This document shows, piece after piece, positions 8,293 to 16,485 of a DNA stretch of 64,000 nucleotides; positions within the stretch are counted from its first letter, which is position 1, and each line of letters begins with the position of its first letter. A program made the translations under genes and the position numbers. The stretch is from positions 4,154,001 to 4,218,000 of the forward strand of contig NZ_JACCBA010000001.1 of the NCBI RefSeq assembly GCF_013409365.1, in the 5' to 3' direction. Below the pieces are notes generated by a model. That model did no database searches. It was not told the origin of the DNA and worked only from the letters and a program-made list of their open reading frames with translations. This DNA comes from Actinomadura luteofluorescens. Lineage in GTDB: Bacteria > Actinomycetota > Actinomycetes > Streptosporangiales > Streptosporangiaceae.

Positions 8293-9051
8293 TCAGGCCT
8301 CCTCGGGATCGCGGCCGAGCACGTGCCGGCCGCCGTCCACGGGCACCACGGCGCCGTTGACGAAGCTCGCCTCGTCCGACAGCAGATAGGCGACGGCGGC
8401 CGCCACCTCGTCCGGCCGCCCCACCCGCCCGACCGGATGGAGCCGGCGCATCTCGTCCTCGATGCGCGCGGCCTCCCCGGGCTCCTGCCGCCGGAGCAAC
8501 CCCTCGTACCGCTCGGTGGTGATCGACCCCAGCGCGACGACGTTCGTCCGGACGCCGCGGGGCCCGTAGTCGACGGCCAGCGCCCGGCTCAGCCCCTCCA
8601 CCGCCGCCTTCGCCGTGGCGTAGGGCAGCGAGCCGCGCACCGGACGCCGCGCCTGGTGCGACGAGACGTTGACGATGGCGCCGCCCGTCCCCGCGTCCAG
8701 AAAGCGCCGGACGGCGGTCACGGACCCCACCACCGCCGGGTCGAAGTTCAGCGCCACGAGTCCGAGCAGCTCCTTCGGGGACGGATCGACGGCGTCCCGG
8801 AACACGGCCGCGTTGTTGACCCACCCGGCGAGCGTCCCCGCCTCCTGCGCCGCGTCGGCGGCCCGCTCCGCGACCTCGTCGTCCGCCGCGCTCCCGACGA
8901 CCGCCGTCACGTCCGCCCGGTCCCGCGCCCAGCCGACCGCCGCCGCGTCCATCTCGATGACGACGACGTGGCCGCCGTCCGCCGCCAGCCGCTCCACGAT
9001 CGCCCGTCCGACGCCGCGTCCGCCGCCGGTCACCACATAAGCCCGTCCCAC
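8293..9051 (-). CDS. SDR family NAD(P)-dependent oxidoreductase
   Basis: 252 residues, a classical short-chain dehydrogenase. It has the nucleotide-binding TGGGRGVG (residues 8-15), NNA (79-81), the catalytic Ser in NVSSHQ (130-131), Y144-x3-K148 (YATAK), and a C-terminal VDGG. An acidic residue at the end of beta-2 (VIEMD, residues 31-35) favours NAD over NADP. The start is GTG. The substrate cannot be read from sequence. It is divergent from the XRE gene at 9206 and has no obvious operon partner. Confidence 0.9.
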   Translation of the reverse strand: MGRAYVVTGGGRGVGRAIVERLAADGGHVVVIEMDAAAVGWARDRADVTAVVGSAADDEVAERAADAAQEAGTLAGWVNNAAVFRDAVDPSPKELLGLVALNFDPAVVGSVTAVRRFLDAGTGGAIVNVSSHQARRPVRGSLPYATAKAAVEGLSRALAVDYGPRGVRTNVVALGSITTERYEGLLRRQEPGEAARIEDEMRRLHPVGRVGRPDEVAAAVAYLLSDEASFVNGAVVPVDGGRHVLGRDPEEA

Positions 9052-9205
9052 ACCGCGTCCTCTCCTCGACCCAGTCCATGATCACCCTGGTGGCGGCATC
9101 GGTGTGACCCCCTCCGGACGTTTGCGCTGATACGGCCCCGCGGCCAGCACTCTCCGCGATAGGTTCGCTACGTTCCGGAATGGATTGCGACAAACCGGAG
9201 GGGCC

Positions 9206-10019
9206 ATGCACGCCCGGGACTCACTGGACCCGTCACGCTCGATGTGGCATTTCATCGCGGTTCAACTGCGCCGCCACCGCGAGACGAACGGCATGTCGGG
9301 GCAGGCCCTCGGCGACCTCCTCGACTGCGACCGCTCGACCGTCTCCAGGTACGAGTCCGCGACGCTTCGCCTCAAGCCGACCCACGCCGAGACCGTCGAC
9401 CGCCTCTGGAACACCGGCGGGATGTTCACGAACCTGGTGGGCTTCGCCGGCCTGGCGGACGAGGGCGACTGGCTGGCGTCCCTCGCCGCGTTCGAGCGGC
9501 GCGCGTCCCGGATCCGCATGTGGGAGCCCACGGTGATCCCCGGCCTGCTCCAGACCCCGGACTACGCCAGGGCGGCGCTGACGGCCGGCCCGGCGAACGA
9601 CCTGAGCGCCGACCTGGAACGGCGCATGGCACGCAGGTCCGCCGTCTTCGACAGGGAGACGCCGCCCCGCGTGACCGCGTTCCTGAACTGGGCCGCCCTG
9701 GCGCAACTGATCGGCTCGCGCGAGATCATGCGCGATCAGATCGCCCATCTGCTGACGCTCGGCGAACTGCCGCGGGTCAGCATCCGCGTGGTCGAGAACC
9801 AGGCCGGCGCCCACCCGGGCCCTCGACGGGCCGATCACCGTCCTCACGGTGGACGACCGCGATCTCGCCTATGACGAGGCGACGACGCGCGGACGGTTCC
9901 TGATGGACCCGATCGCCGTCCAGGACGTGGTCGTGAGGTACGACTCGATCAGCGACATCGCCACTCCGGTCGGCCCTTCCAAGCTCCTCCTGGAAGCCGA
10001 ACTGGAGCGATGGGCATGA
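9206..10019 (+). pseudogene. XRE / DUF5753 (WhiJ-like) regulator, frameshifted near its end
   Basis: N-terminal XRE helix-turn-helix (MSGQALGDLLDCDRSTVSRYE, about residues 30-50) followed by DUF5753 (IPGLLQTPDYARA). The ATG at 9206 follows GGAGGGG; a TTG at 9185 is less likely. At about 9817-9822 the frame shifts by +1 in CCCGGGCCC: the first frame loses similarity after AGAHPG, while the next frame gives LDGPITVLTVDDRDLAYDEA and runs to a TGA at 10017-10019 with normal DUF5753 ending. Removing one C restores a protein of about 270 residues. The restored stop overlaps the DUF397 start by four bases (ATGA), the expected arrangement, which supports a sequencing error rather than decay. Confidence 0.8.
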
Positions 10020-10207
10020 CCCCCTGGCGCAAGGCGAGCCGCAGCGGCACCAGCGGGCAGTCCAACTGCGTCGAGGTCGCGCGGCTGTCGGGCATTATCG
10101 GAATCCGCGACAGCAAGAACCCTTCCGGCACTCGGTTCATGCTCTCGGCGGCCGGTTTTCGCCGGTTCACCGCCGAAGTCAGACGCGGGGCCCATGACGC
10201 GCGCTGA
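10016..10207 (+). CDS. DUF397 domain-containing protein
   Basis: A 63-residue protein beginning MTPWRKASRSGTSGQSNCVE and continuing IIGIRDSKNPSGTRF, the canonical DUF397 pattern (W-R-K-S motif, CVEVA, RDSK). The ATG at 10016 has GGAG eight bases upstream and overlaps the TGA of the preceding regulator (ATGA); an ATG at 10010 would add two residues but leaves too little space. DUF397 proteins are small cytoplasmic partners of the DUF5753 regulator encoded just upstream, as in the WhiJ and AbaA systems of Streptomyces. Confidence 0.88.
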   Translation: MTPWRKASRSGTSGQSNCVEVARLSGIIGIRDSKNPSGTRFMLSAAGFRRFTAEVRRGAHDAR

Positions 10208-10266
10208 TGCACCGTCCTCGATTCAAGCGGAAGACGGATCTGGTCCGGGCAACAAAGAGCCGCACC

Positions 10267-10420
10267 GTGAACCCACGCCGCAAGTCAAGCCGAGGCCGTA
10301 ACGGGCAGCATTTCGGTTGTGCCGAGAATGCACATGTCCCGCGCTAATAGTTCTCGCGACAGCGAGGCCGCATTCGCTTCGCAGTTCGTACCACTGGTGA
10401 CGGATCCTCGGAATCTGAAC
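10267..10420 (+). pseudogene. decayed DUF397 remnant
   Basis: From a GTG at 10267 the translation NPRRKSSRGRNGQ followed by CAE resembles the start of DUF397 (W-R-K-S-S-x-S-G-x-N-G), with the Trp replaced by Arg. The frame then meets stops near 10345. A shifted frame continues SSRDSEAAFASQF, resembling the RDSK segment. It lies 60 bp after an intact DUF397 gene and before a strong terminator. The match is short, so this is tentative. Confidence 0.35.
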
Positions 10421-10467
10421 GCCGGGATCGAGCGCGGCACGCCCGACCTGCGCCGACTCGGCCTCCC

Positions 10468-10505
10468 GCCCGAAAAAGGTCCCGCCAGCGGGACCTTTTT
10501 CGGGC
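10468..10505. terminator. perfect 18-bp palindromic terminator
   Basis: The arm at 10468-10485 (GCCCGAAAAAGGTCCCGC) is exactly complementary to 10488-10505, which ends CCTTTTTCGGGC. The stem carries its own A5/T5 tract, so it can act in both directions. It closes the DUF397 region; no intact gene ends within 250 bp of it on either strand. Confidence 0.75.
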
Positions 10506-10686
10506 AACCCTTAAACCGCGCCGCGCGAGTATCCAGGATCGGACGGCATAAGTCGAGCCGCGGCGGGACCGGCGGGACCGGCCACGCCGTCCACCTGTGG
10601 CCGACCACGGGAGCATTTCGAAAGAGGCCCATCTGCGATACGTCTTGAGATGAAGGTCCCCGTCATCTCATGGAAGGTGATCGCCG

Positions 10687-11274
10687 GTGGCGAACGTACT
10701 GGAAGAACGCGGGACGCTGCGGTCAGTGGTGCATTTGCTCAACACGCGTCACCACCGCGCGGCCCTGAACGTCTACGCGTTCATCGTCATCGCCCACTGG
10801 GCCGAGCACGTCGTCCAGGCCATCCAGATCTGGGTGCTCGGCTGGCCGGTGCCCGAGGCGCGCGGAGTGCTGGGCGTGCCGTTCCCGTGGCTGGTCACCT
10901 CGGAATGGATGCACTACGGCTACGCCCTGATCATGCTGATCGGGCTCTTCCTGCTGCTGCCCGGGTTCACCGGACGGGCCCGCACGTGGTGGGCGGTCTC
11001 CCTCGGCATCCAGGTCTGGCACCACTTCGAGCACCTGCTGCTGCTGGTGCAGGCGATGTCCGACTCCTACATCGCCGGACGTCCCGCGCCCACGAGCATC
11101 ATCCAGCTCCTGGTGCCGCGCGTGGAACTGCACCTGTTCTACAACACGCTCGTCACCATCCCCATGGTGGTGGCGATGTACCTGCACCGCAGGCCAAGCG
11201 AGTCCGAGCGCGAGGCCATGCGCTGCTCGTGCGCCGCGCCGCTCCAGCGCAGGCCCGTCCCCGAAGCAGCGTGA
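10687..11274 (+). CDS. histidine-rich integral membrane protein, unknown function
   Basis: 195 residues, GTG start with GGAAGG about nine bases upstream. About four transmembrane helices: residues 28-50, 76-93, 100-122 and 147-167. Histidines cluster in or beside the helices: H37-x3-H41 (HWAEH), H76, H112-H113-x2-H116 (WHHFEH), H149. Such spacing could bind metal or haem, but no known family is recognised, and this stays a description. The C-terminal tail is basic and carries a CSC motif. The next gene, also a membrane protein, begins seven bases after the stop, so the two are probably cotranscribed. Confidence 0.75.
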   Translation: MANVLEERGTLRSVVHLLNTRHHRAALNVYAFIVIAHWAEHVVQAIQIWVLGWPVPEARGVLGVPFPWLVTSEWMHYGYALIMLIGLFLLLPGFTGRARTWWAVSLGIQVWHHFEHLLLLVQAMSDSYIAGRPAPTSIIQLLVPRVELHLFYNTLVTIPMVVAMYLHRRPSESEREAMRCSCAAPLQRRPVPEAA

Positions 11275-11280
11275 CGGACG

Positions 11281-11766
11281 GTGACCCTCGAAAGGTCGCG
11301 GACCGCGCCGCCCCGGCGCCCTAGGGGCGTGACGCCGTTCGGAGTGCTCATGGCACTGTTCGGGCTGGTCCTGATGTTCCTGGTGGTACCCAACGCCGGG
11401 CCGGTGCTCCGCGCGTCGCAGACCGGGAAGGGGACCCCCGGCGTCTTCACCGCGCGCGAGCGGAGCTGCATCCGGCACCCAGGTCATGAGGCCTGCACAC
11501 TGCGCGGGGCGTTCCGCTCCGACGACGGCTCGGTGGAACGTCCCACCGTGGCCCTGTACGGGAGCGGCAAGGGCCTGCGCGAGGGGGGCAGCGCCCGCGC
11601 CCGGGACGTCGGCCGCTCGGGGACCGTCTACCTGCGGGACGCGTCCCATGAATGGGTCATGAATGTGCTGCTGCTGGCGGCGGGCGGCCTGCTGATCTTC
11701 GTGGGGCTGCGCCGGATGCCGGCGCGCCGCGGGCGAGAGGCCGGATCGCCGCTGGCCGACGAGTGA
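11281..11766 (+). CDS. small membrane protein, unknown function
   Basis: 161 residues with a GTG start. One N-terminal membrane helix (about 18-40, FGVLMALFGLVLMFLVV) and one near the C-terminus (about 128-147, VMNVLLLAAGGLLIFVGL) flank an 85-residue loop. Two cysteines in the loop (CIRHPGHEAC) could form a disulfide if the loop is extracytoplasmic. The layout recalls DUF3592-type proteins, but similarity is not clear enough to assign. It follows the histidine-rich membrane protein directly and is convergent with the anti-sigma-type ATPase gene. Confidence 0.65.
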   Translation: MTLERSRTAPPRRPRGVTPFGVLMALFGLVLMFLVVPNAGPVLRASQTGKGTPGVFTARERSCIRHPGHEACTLRGAFRSDDGSVERPTVALYGSGKGLREGGSARARDVGRSGTVYLRDASHEWVMNVLLLAAGGLLIFVGLRRMPARRGREAGSPLADE

Positions 11767-11815
11767 GCGGAGGACGGTGCACCGCCGCCGGGCCGGCCGT
11801 GCCGGGTCAGGCGGG

Positions 11816-12578
11816 TCAGGCGGGTGAGGCGGGTGAGGCCTCGCAGAGTTCGACGATCCGCTCGCAGGCTTCGGTGATGTCGGTGAGCGGGAGTCCGCCG
11901 GTCTGCCCGGAGCCGGTGCGCCATCGGAACGCGGCCGCCTCGCACCAGACGCTCAGGCCGCGGCCGTCGGTGAGGGCGGTCTCGCCCGCGCCCTCCTCGG
12001 ACACGAAGTGGCCGAGGCCCCCGCTGGACGAGCAGGGTCTGGAGGTCCTTGGTCGCGTAGTGCCCCTCGACCCTCCACACGCGGCGGCGGCGGACGGTGG
12101 GCGGGAGCGGCAGGGCGAACCAGGTCGCCTTGCCGCGGACCGCCGGCGTCCGCAGCCGCGACCGGGACGGGTGGTGGCCCCACCGGCCCTGCGTCAGAAG
12201 ATCGACGATCTGCAGGCCGCGGCCGTGGTCGGACCGGCCGGGGGCGGTGCCGCGGGGCCGCCAGTCCCTGCGCGCGTCGAAGGCCTTGACGACCAGTTCG
12301 TCGTGTCCCTGGCCGTCGCCTCGCTGGTAAACCCAGAGTTCGGCGCCCGAGGGGCCGTCGTGGGGCATGGCGTGCTTCAGGACGTTCGTGGCGAGCTCGC
12401 TGACCATGAGCTTGATGTCGTGGACGTCCTGGACGGACAGGCCGAGCGCCGGGAGGAGGGCCGTGACGTGGGAGCGGGCGACGCGGGCGATGGAGTCGTC
12501 ATCGGGCAGGGGAAGTGCCGCGCAGCCGCCGTCCTCCAGTCTCCAGGGGATCTCGCACATGGTCGCGGCCTTCGTCAT
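11816..12578 (-). pseudogene. ATP-binding (anti-sigma/RsbW-type) protein, frameshifted
   Basis: GHKL-type ATPase of the anti-sigma class: N-box VSELATNVLKHA, then DHGRGLQIVDLL and a FALPLP end (residues about 60-165). The ATG at 12578 (MTKAATMCEIPW) has GAGGG upstream. At about 12019-12024 one extra G in a run of five (complement of ggcccccg) throws the frame. The original frame becomes arginine-rich noise, while the neighbouring frame resumes GLGHFVSEEGAGETALTDG and ends ELCEASPASPA at 11816. Restored, the protein has about 250 residues with a C-terminal extension. Such ATPases accompany WhiJ/DUF397 genes in AbaA-like loci, as here. The indel looks like a consensus error. Confidence 0.78.
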
Positions 12579-12857
12579 GACGCCCACCCTCGGGGTTGCG
12601 GAGACATTCGCATTCAGACAATCGCGACATGAGTCTTTTGCTTCGCGAGTCGCTATGTGTGAATCACAGAAGTAGCCTCGCACATCTTCGGCCACCGGGC
12701 CCGCATCATGGCAAGAAAGTTGCATCTGCGAGTGAGACGTTCACTGATGCACCCAAATACCCACATAACACGCTTCGCCTCCGCGTCACCTGCGTGTACC
12801 GGCGGGTGCCGGGACGGGCCGCCCCCCACGCTGTAGCGTGGTCGGCGCCTGAGAGAG
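12579..12857. other. intergenic region, no gene seen
   Basis: This stretch upstream of the ATPase gene is relatively AT-rich around 12600-12670 (GACATGAGTC, GTGAATCACAGAAG), fitting a promoter area for the minus-strand gene. I found no coding potential with actinomycete codon bias, no tRNA and no repeat. The GTGAATCACAGA segment resembles one near 14022-14034 (GTGAATCACAGAT) upstream of the XRE regulator. Confidence 0.4.
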
Positions 12858-12915
12858 GGCCGCACACATGAGAGATCCCCCAGGGGTGCAGCCCTGGGGG
12901 ATCTCGTGTGCGGCC
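12858..12915. terminator. long terminator hairpin after DUF397
   Basis: GGCCGCACAC at 12858 pairs with GTGTGCGGCC ending near 12915, and inside it GAGATCCCCCAGGG pairs with CCCTGGGGGATCTC around a 6-nt loop. A four-base bulge interrupts the left arm. It lies just downstream (minus strand) of the DUF397 stop at 12921. Confidence 0.7.
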
Positions 12916-12920
12916 CGGCC

Positions 12921-13118
12921 TCAGCGGTCGTAACGGCCCGCCCGCACGTCATCGAGGAACGCGGCGAGCACGGAACGGGAGACGACGTGCGCCCCGGCCT
13001 CCGGCGTCCTGCTGTCGCGCAGCGCCGCGGCCGTGTCGAGATCGGCGACCTCGACACAGCCCCCGTTGCTGCTGGCGCTGGCGGTCGCCTTGACCCATCG
13101 CGCCTGAGAGAGGTCCAT
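12921..13118 (-). CDS. DUF397 domain-containing protein
   Basis: 65 residues: ARWVKATASASSNGGCVEVA, then AALRDSRTPEAG and a hydrophobic tail (VLAAFLDDVRAG). This is the DUF397 pattern, with a lysine-alanine variant of the usual W-R-K-S. It starts eight bases after the stop of the XRE/DUF5753 gene, with which it should be cotranscribed and work as a small partner protein. It is followed by a long hairpin terminator. The exact biochemical role of the family is unknown; WhiJ-type pairs affect development in Streptomyces. Confidence 0.9.
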   Translation of the reverse strand: MDLSQARWVKATASASSNGGCVEVADLDTAAALRDSRTPEAGAHVVSRSVLAAFLDDVRAGRYDR

Positions 13119-13125
13119 GTCGGTG

Positions 13126-13968
13126 CTACTCCAGAGTTGAGATCACTTTCCTCAGATGCTCCGCGGTGTCGGCGGGGCTGAGCGCCGCCTGGCGGATCTG
13201 CTCGAAGATCTCGTCATGGGCCTCCACGTCGTCGGGGGTGCCGACCTCCTGGACGTCCGCGTCGTTCTCGAGGAAGACCATGGGCGGCTCGCCGCCGGGA
13301 AACCGGAAGATGTTGACCAGCGTGGACATGCCCGGGTGCATCCCGTCGGCGAGGCGCAGCAGCCGCAGTTCCACGTTCGGACGCTCGGACATGGCGAGCA
13401 GGTGGGCGAACTGGGCGCGCCGGTCGCCGGGCTCGCCCCACTCGTACAGCAGGGACGCCTCGGTGATGATCGCCGTCAGCTCGGGCGCCGTCCCGTCCCC
13501 GCGATCGAGGATCTGCTGCCGGCGCAGCCGCGCGCGCATCGCGCGCTCCCGCCACTCCGGCGTCCTGGTCCCGACCGACAGCAGCGCCTGCATGTACGGC
13601 ACGGTCTGCAGAAGACCCGGCAGGACCAGTGGCATGACCACCCTGATGCTCGACGCGTCGCTCTCGAAGCCCGGGAACTCGTTGTCGAACACCTCGGGGT
13701 AGTCACGCCACCAGGCCCGCCGCCGCGCACGGCCCGCCAGTTCCTCCAACTCAGCGAGATCGCTGCCCTCGTAAATGCGCGCGAGATCGCGAATGTCGCT
13801 GAGTTCGGGCCGCACCCAGTTGTTGGCCTCGAACCGGCCGACCTTCCCCCGTCCCCAGTTCAGCCGGTCGCAGACCTGATTGGCCGTGTATTCGGCCTCG
13901 ACGCGCAGCTCTTTCAAGCGGCGTGCCAGCCCCCGCTTGGCGATGGTGGCCCCGTAAGCATCGCTCAT
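13126..13968 (-). CDS. XRE family regulator with DUF5753 (WhiJ-like)
   Basis: 280 residues from the ATG at 13968, which has GGGAGG eight bases upstream; a GTG at 13977 is less likely. The helix-turn-helix covers about residues 12-65 (LARRLKELRVEAEYTANQV, LNWGRGKVGRFEANNW). DUF5753 covers about 95-270 (VVMPLVLPGLLQTVPYMQAL, RPNVELRLLRL). DNA-binding regulator, predicted to act with the DUF397 protein encoded immediately downstream. A second DUF397 gene and a methyltransferase lie just upstream on the same strand. Confidence 0.92.
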   Translation of the reverse strand: MSDAYGATIAKRGLARRLKELRVEAEYTANQVCDRLNWGRGKVGRFEANNWVRPELSDIRDLARIYEGSDLAELEELAGRARRRAWWRDYPEVFDNEFPGFESDASSIRVVMPLVLPGLLQTVPYMQALLSVGTRTPEWRERAMRARLRRQQILDRGDGTAPELTAIITEASLLYEWGEPGDRRAQFAHLLAMSERPNVELRLLRLADGMHPGMSTLVNIFRFPGGEPPMVFLENDADVQEVGTPDDVEAHDEIFEQIRQAALSPADTAEHLRKVISTLE

Positions 13969-14043
13969 CGGCGCCACCTCCCTTGACCAACGGCCGGCAT
14001 CAGCATACGCCTTCCGAATTTGTGAATCACAGATTTGGCCGGT

Positions 14044-14259
14044 TCAGGAAGCGGCGTGGTCGAACTCCCCCTTCCGTACCCCGTCGAGGAAGCAGGACCA
14101 CTCCTTCTCGTCGAACACCGAGATCAGCTTCCCGGACGTGCGCAGCAGCGTCCACTCGCCGGCGAAGGCGACCTCGATGCCGCCCTCGTCGGTCTGCGAG
14201 CGCCGCCACTCCAGGACGCCGGGGTCGATGCCCAGGTCCTCGACGGACGGCTTCCTCAC
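14044..14259 (-). CDS. DUF397-type small protein
   Basis: 71 residues, GTG start at 14259 overlapping the methyltransferase stop by four bases (GTGA). Sequence features are LEWRRSQTDEGGIEVAFAG, a short linker, then KEWSCFLDGVRKGEFD. It follows the DUF397 layout (Trp-Arg-x-Ser start, acidic middle, W-x2-F-x2-G-x-K-x-G-x-F end) but lacks the cysteine of CVEVA. Cotranscribed with the methyltransferase. Confidence 0.8.
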   Translation of the reverse strand: MRKPSVEDLGIDPGVLEWRRSQTDEGGIEVAFAGEWTLLRTSGKLISVFDEKEWSCFLDGVRKGEFDHAAS

Positions 14260-15083
14260 CCTTCCCTCCTCGCCACCGCGCAGTAAGCCCACCGCGAGCC
14301 GTCGCTGTCGGCCGCGTCGGGGTCCTCCGCGCCCCACTCACCGATGTAGCAGACCTTCGCCGCCGACCCCTCCCACGGCGGGACGATCTCCATTCCGGTG
14401 AAGAAGCGCTCGACCTCCGCACGCGACCGCAGCTGGACGCTCGCGGTGGACCTGGCGTAGACGTCCCTGATCGTGCCGACCGCCCGGTCGGCCTGCCGGT
14501 CGCCGGTGCCGGCGGACAGCACCAGGTAGCTGCCGGGCGCGAGCCGGTCCATGTACTCCCGGACGATGCCCCACGGGTCGTCGTCGTCCGGGATGAAGTG
14601 GACCAGCGCCACGACCAGCAGCGCGACGGGCTCGGTCAGGTCGATCATCCCGGCGGTGACCTCGTGCCCGAGCACCCCGCCGGGGTCGCGGAAGTCGGCC
14701 GTGATGAACGCCGTCCCGGTGGACCCCGCCAGCAGCTTCTCGGCGTGGGCCCGCACCATCGGGTCGTTGTCGGCGTACAGGACGCGCGCGTCGGGCGCGA
14801 CCGCCTGCGCGGCGTCATGGGTGTTGTTCATCGTCGGCAGGCCCGCGCCCACGTCGATGAACTGCCGGACCCCGTGCTGGGCCAGCCATCGCACCGAGCG
14901 CTGCAGGAAGCCGCGGTTGGCCCAGGCCGCGTCCCCGGCCTCCGGCATGTTCGCCAGGACCTTCTCCGCCGCCGCACGATCGACCTCGAAGTTGTCGGTG
15001 CCCCCGAGGTAGTAGTCGTACATCCGGGCCGGGGTCGGGACCGTGGTGTCCACTCCGGGCGGAACCTGCTCGGTGTCGCTCAC
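14256..15083 (-). CDS. SAM-dependent methyltransferase, DUF574 family
   Basis: 275 residues from the GTG at 15083 (GGGAG six bases upstream; an ATG at 15113 is possible but lacks a site). The start VSDTEQVPPGVDTTVPT, followed by ARMYDYYLGGTDNFEVDR, is the signature of the actinobacterial DUF574 methyltransferases. The SAM site is FIDVGAGLPT near residue 75, with ADNDP and ALVHFIPDDDDP following. The native substrate of this family is unknown. These genes are frequently next to DUF397 genes, and here the two overlap by four bases. Confidence 0.9.
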   Translation of the reverse strand: MSDTEQVPPGVDTTVPTPARMYDYYLGGTDNFEVDRAAAEKVLANMPEAGDAAWANRGFLQRSVRWLAQHGVRQFIDVGAGLPTMNNTHDAAQAVAPDARVLYADNDPMVRAHAEKLLAGSTGTAFITADFRDPGGVLGHEVTAGMIDLTEPVALLVVALVHFIPDDDDPWGIVREYMDRLAPGSYLVLSAGTGDRQADRAVGTIRDVYARSTASVQLRSRAEVERFFTGMEIVPPWEGSAAKVCYIGEWGAEDPDAADSDGSRWAYCAVARREG

Positions 15084-15238
15084 CCATCGCTCCCTTGCCA
15101 ACTTGTGATGCACGAATTATGAAGCAAGGGTCGACCCTCCCGCGCCGCTTCCGCAAGGGTTCTCCGGCCCCCCTCCGCCGCGCTCGCGGGGTTCGCACTC
15201 CCTTTGGCGGGCATGACCGGCCCAAAGGGGGAAAAGGC

Positions 15239-16067
15239 ATGAAAACCGAAGCGGATCTCGCGCTACGCCAGCTCTCGATGCGGTTCATCGGCAACGCGAC
15301 GACACTGCTGCGCTGCGGGCCGTTCACCCTGCTGACCGATCCCAACTTCCTGCATCGCGGGCAGCGCGCCTATCTCGGGTTCGGGCTGTCCTCCCGGCGC
15401 CTCACCGAGCCCGCCCTCCAGGCCGGCGACCTGCCGCGGCTGGACGCCGTCGTCCTGTCCCACCTCCACGGCGACCACTGGGACCGGATCGCCCGCGCGA
15501 AACTCGACCGGGGCCTGCCCATCGTCACCACACCCCACGCGGCCCGGCGCCTCCAGGGCTTGCACCGCTTCCGCCACGCGGTCGGCCTGCGCACCTGGGA
15601 GTCGCACACCCTCGTCAAGGACGGCTCGCTGCTGCGCATCACGTCCATGCCGGGCCGGCACGCCCCCGGCCCCCGCCCGGTGGCTGCTGCCACCGGTCAT
15701 GGGCAGCCTCCTGGAGTTCGGCCCCGTGAGCGGCGACGTGCGGTTCCGCCTCTACATCACCGGCGACACCCTGATGTTCGACGGCATCCAGCAGATCGCC
15801 CGCCGCACCTCCGACATCGATCTGGCCGTGCTCCACCTGGGCGGCACCACGCTGCCCGGCGGGCTCGTGGTCACCATGGACGGCGCCCAGGGCGCGGACG
15901 TCGTCGAGACGATCCGCCCGGCGGTCGCGGTGCCGGTCCACTACAACGACTACGCCGTCATGAAGTCGCCCCTGGACGACTTCCGTCGCGAGCTGGAGCG
16001 TCGTGGACTGACCGGCCGGGCCACGTACGTCGCCCCGGGGGAGACCCACGCCTTCCACCGCCCGTGA
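15239..16067 (+). pseudogene. MBL-fold metallohydrolase (UlaG-like), frameshifted
   Basis: The N-terminal frame from ATG 15239 gives FIGNATTLLRCGPFTLLTDP and the metal site HLHGDH (residues 75-80), then reaches MPGRHAPGP at about 15670. There one extra C in GGCCCCCGCC shifts the frame. The following frame gives WLLPPVMGSLLEFG, YITGDTLMFDG, AVLHLGGTTLPGG, VPVHYNDY and stops at 16067. Dropping one C restores HAPGPARWLLPP, a normal family sequence of about 275 residues. The protein is predicted to be a soluble zinc hydrolase of unknown substrate. A hairpin (CCCTTTGG 15200 / CCAAAGGG 15222) sits directly before the ribosome site. Confidence 0.8.
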
Positions 16068-16128
16068 GACCCGGGATATCCGCTGTGAGCTGGGTAAATA
16101 CACCAGAGAACCTACGGTTGGACATGAC

Positions 16129-16482
16129 ATGTTCGAGATCGAGGACATTCGTCAATGGCGCGGCCGGACCGTGATCGACCCGACCGGGAGCAAGATCGGG
16201 CCGCTGGAGGCCGTCTACGTCGACACGCTCACCGACCGGCCCTCGTTCGCCACGGTCAGGATCGGCCTGCCGACCCGGCAGCGCCTGGTCTTCGTGCCGC
16301 TGGCCGGATGCACGCTGGGCCCGGACCACCTCCGCGTCGCGCACGACAAGAAGCAGGTCAAGGGCGCTCCGGGGATCGACACCAACGGCGAGCTCTTCGC
16401 CGATGCCGAACCCGAGGTCTTCGCCTACTACAGCCTCCCCTACCGGGCGGCGCCGGACGAGCGTCTCCTCGCCCGCCGCTGA
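16129..16482 (+). CDS. PRC-barrel domain protein
   Basis: 117 residues. Residues 5-75 form a PRC-barrel (VIDPTGSKIGPLEAVYVDT, PSFATVRIG, LVFVPLAGC). The C-terminal part is acidic and ends with YYSLPYR, typical of stand-alone actinobacterial PRC-barrel proteins, which are often linked to stress or envelope functions. No membrane segment. It begins 61 bp after the metallohydrolase stop and is convergent with the agmatinase-family gene, only three bases away. Confidence 0.85.
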   Translation: MFEIEDIRQWRGRTVIDPTGSKIGPLEAVYVDTLTDRPSFATVRIGLPTRQRLVFVPLAGCTLGPDHLRVAHDKKQVKGAPGIDTNGELFADAEPEVFAYYSLPYRAAPDERLLARR

Positions 16483-16485
16483 CCT

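Noticed and set aside
10319..10648. A 109-codon frame across the palindromic terminator
   Set aside because: It reads through an obvious terminator hairpin and has no ribosome site or family similarity apart from the short DUF397-like segment.
11804..11839. Four 9-bp tandem units (GGGTCAGGC / GGGTGAGGC) that look like a minisatellite or CRISPR-like repeat
   Set aside because: They are too short and have no spacers; they encode the Ala-Ser-Pro end of the ATPase gene.
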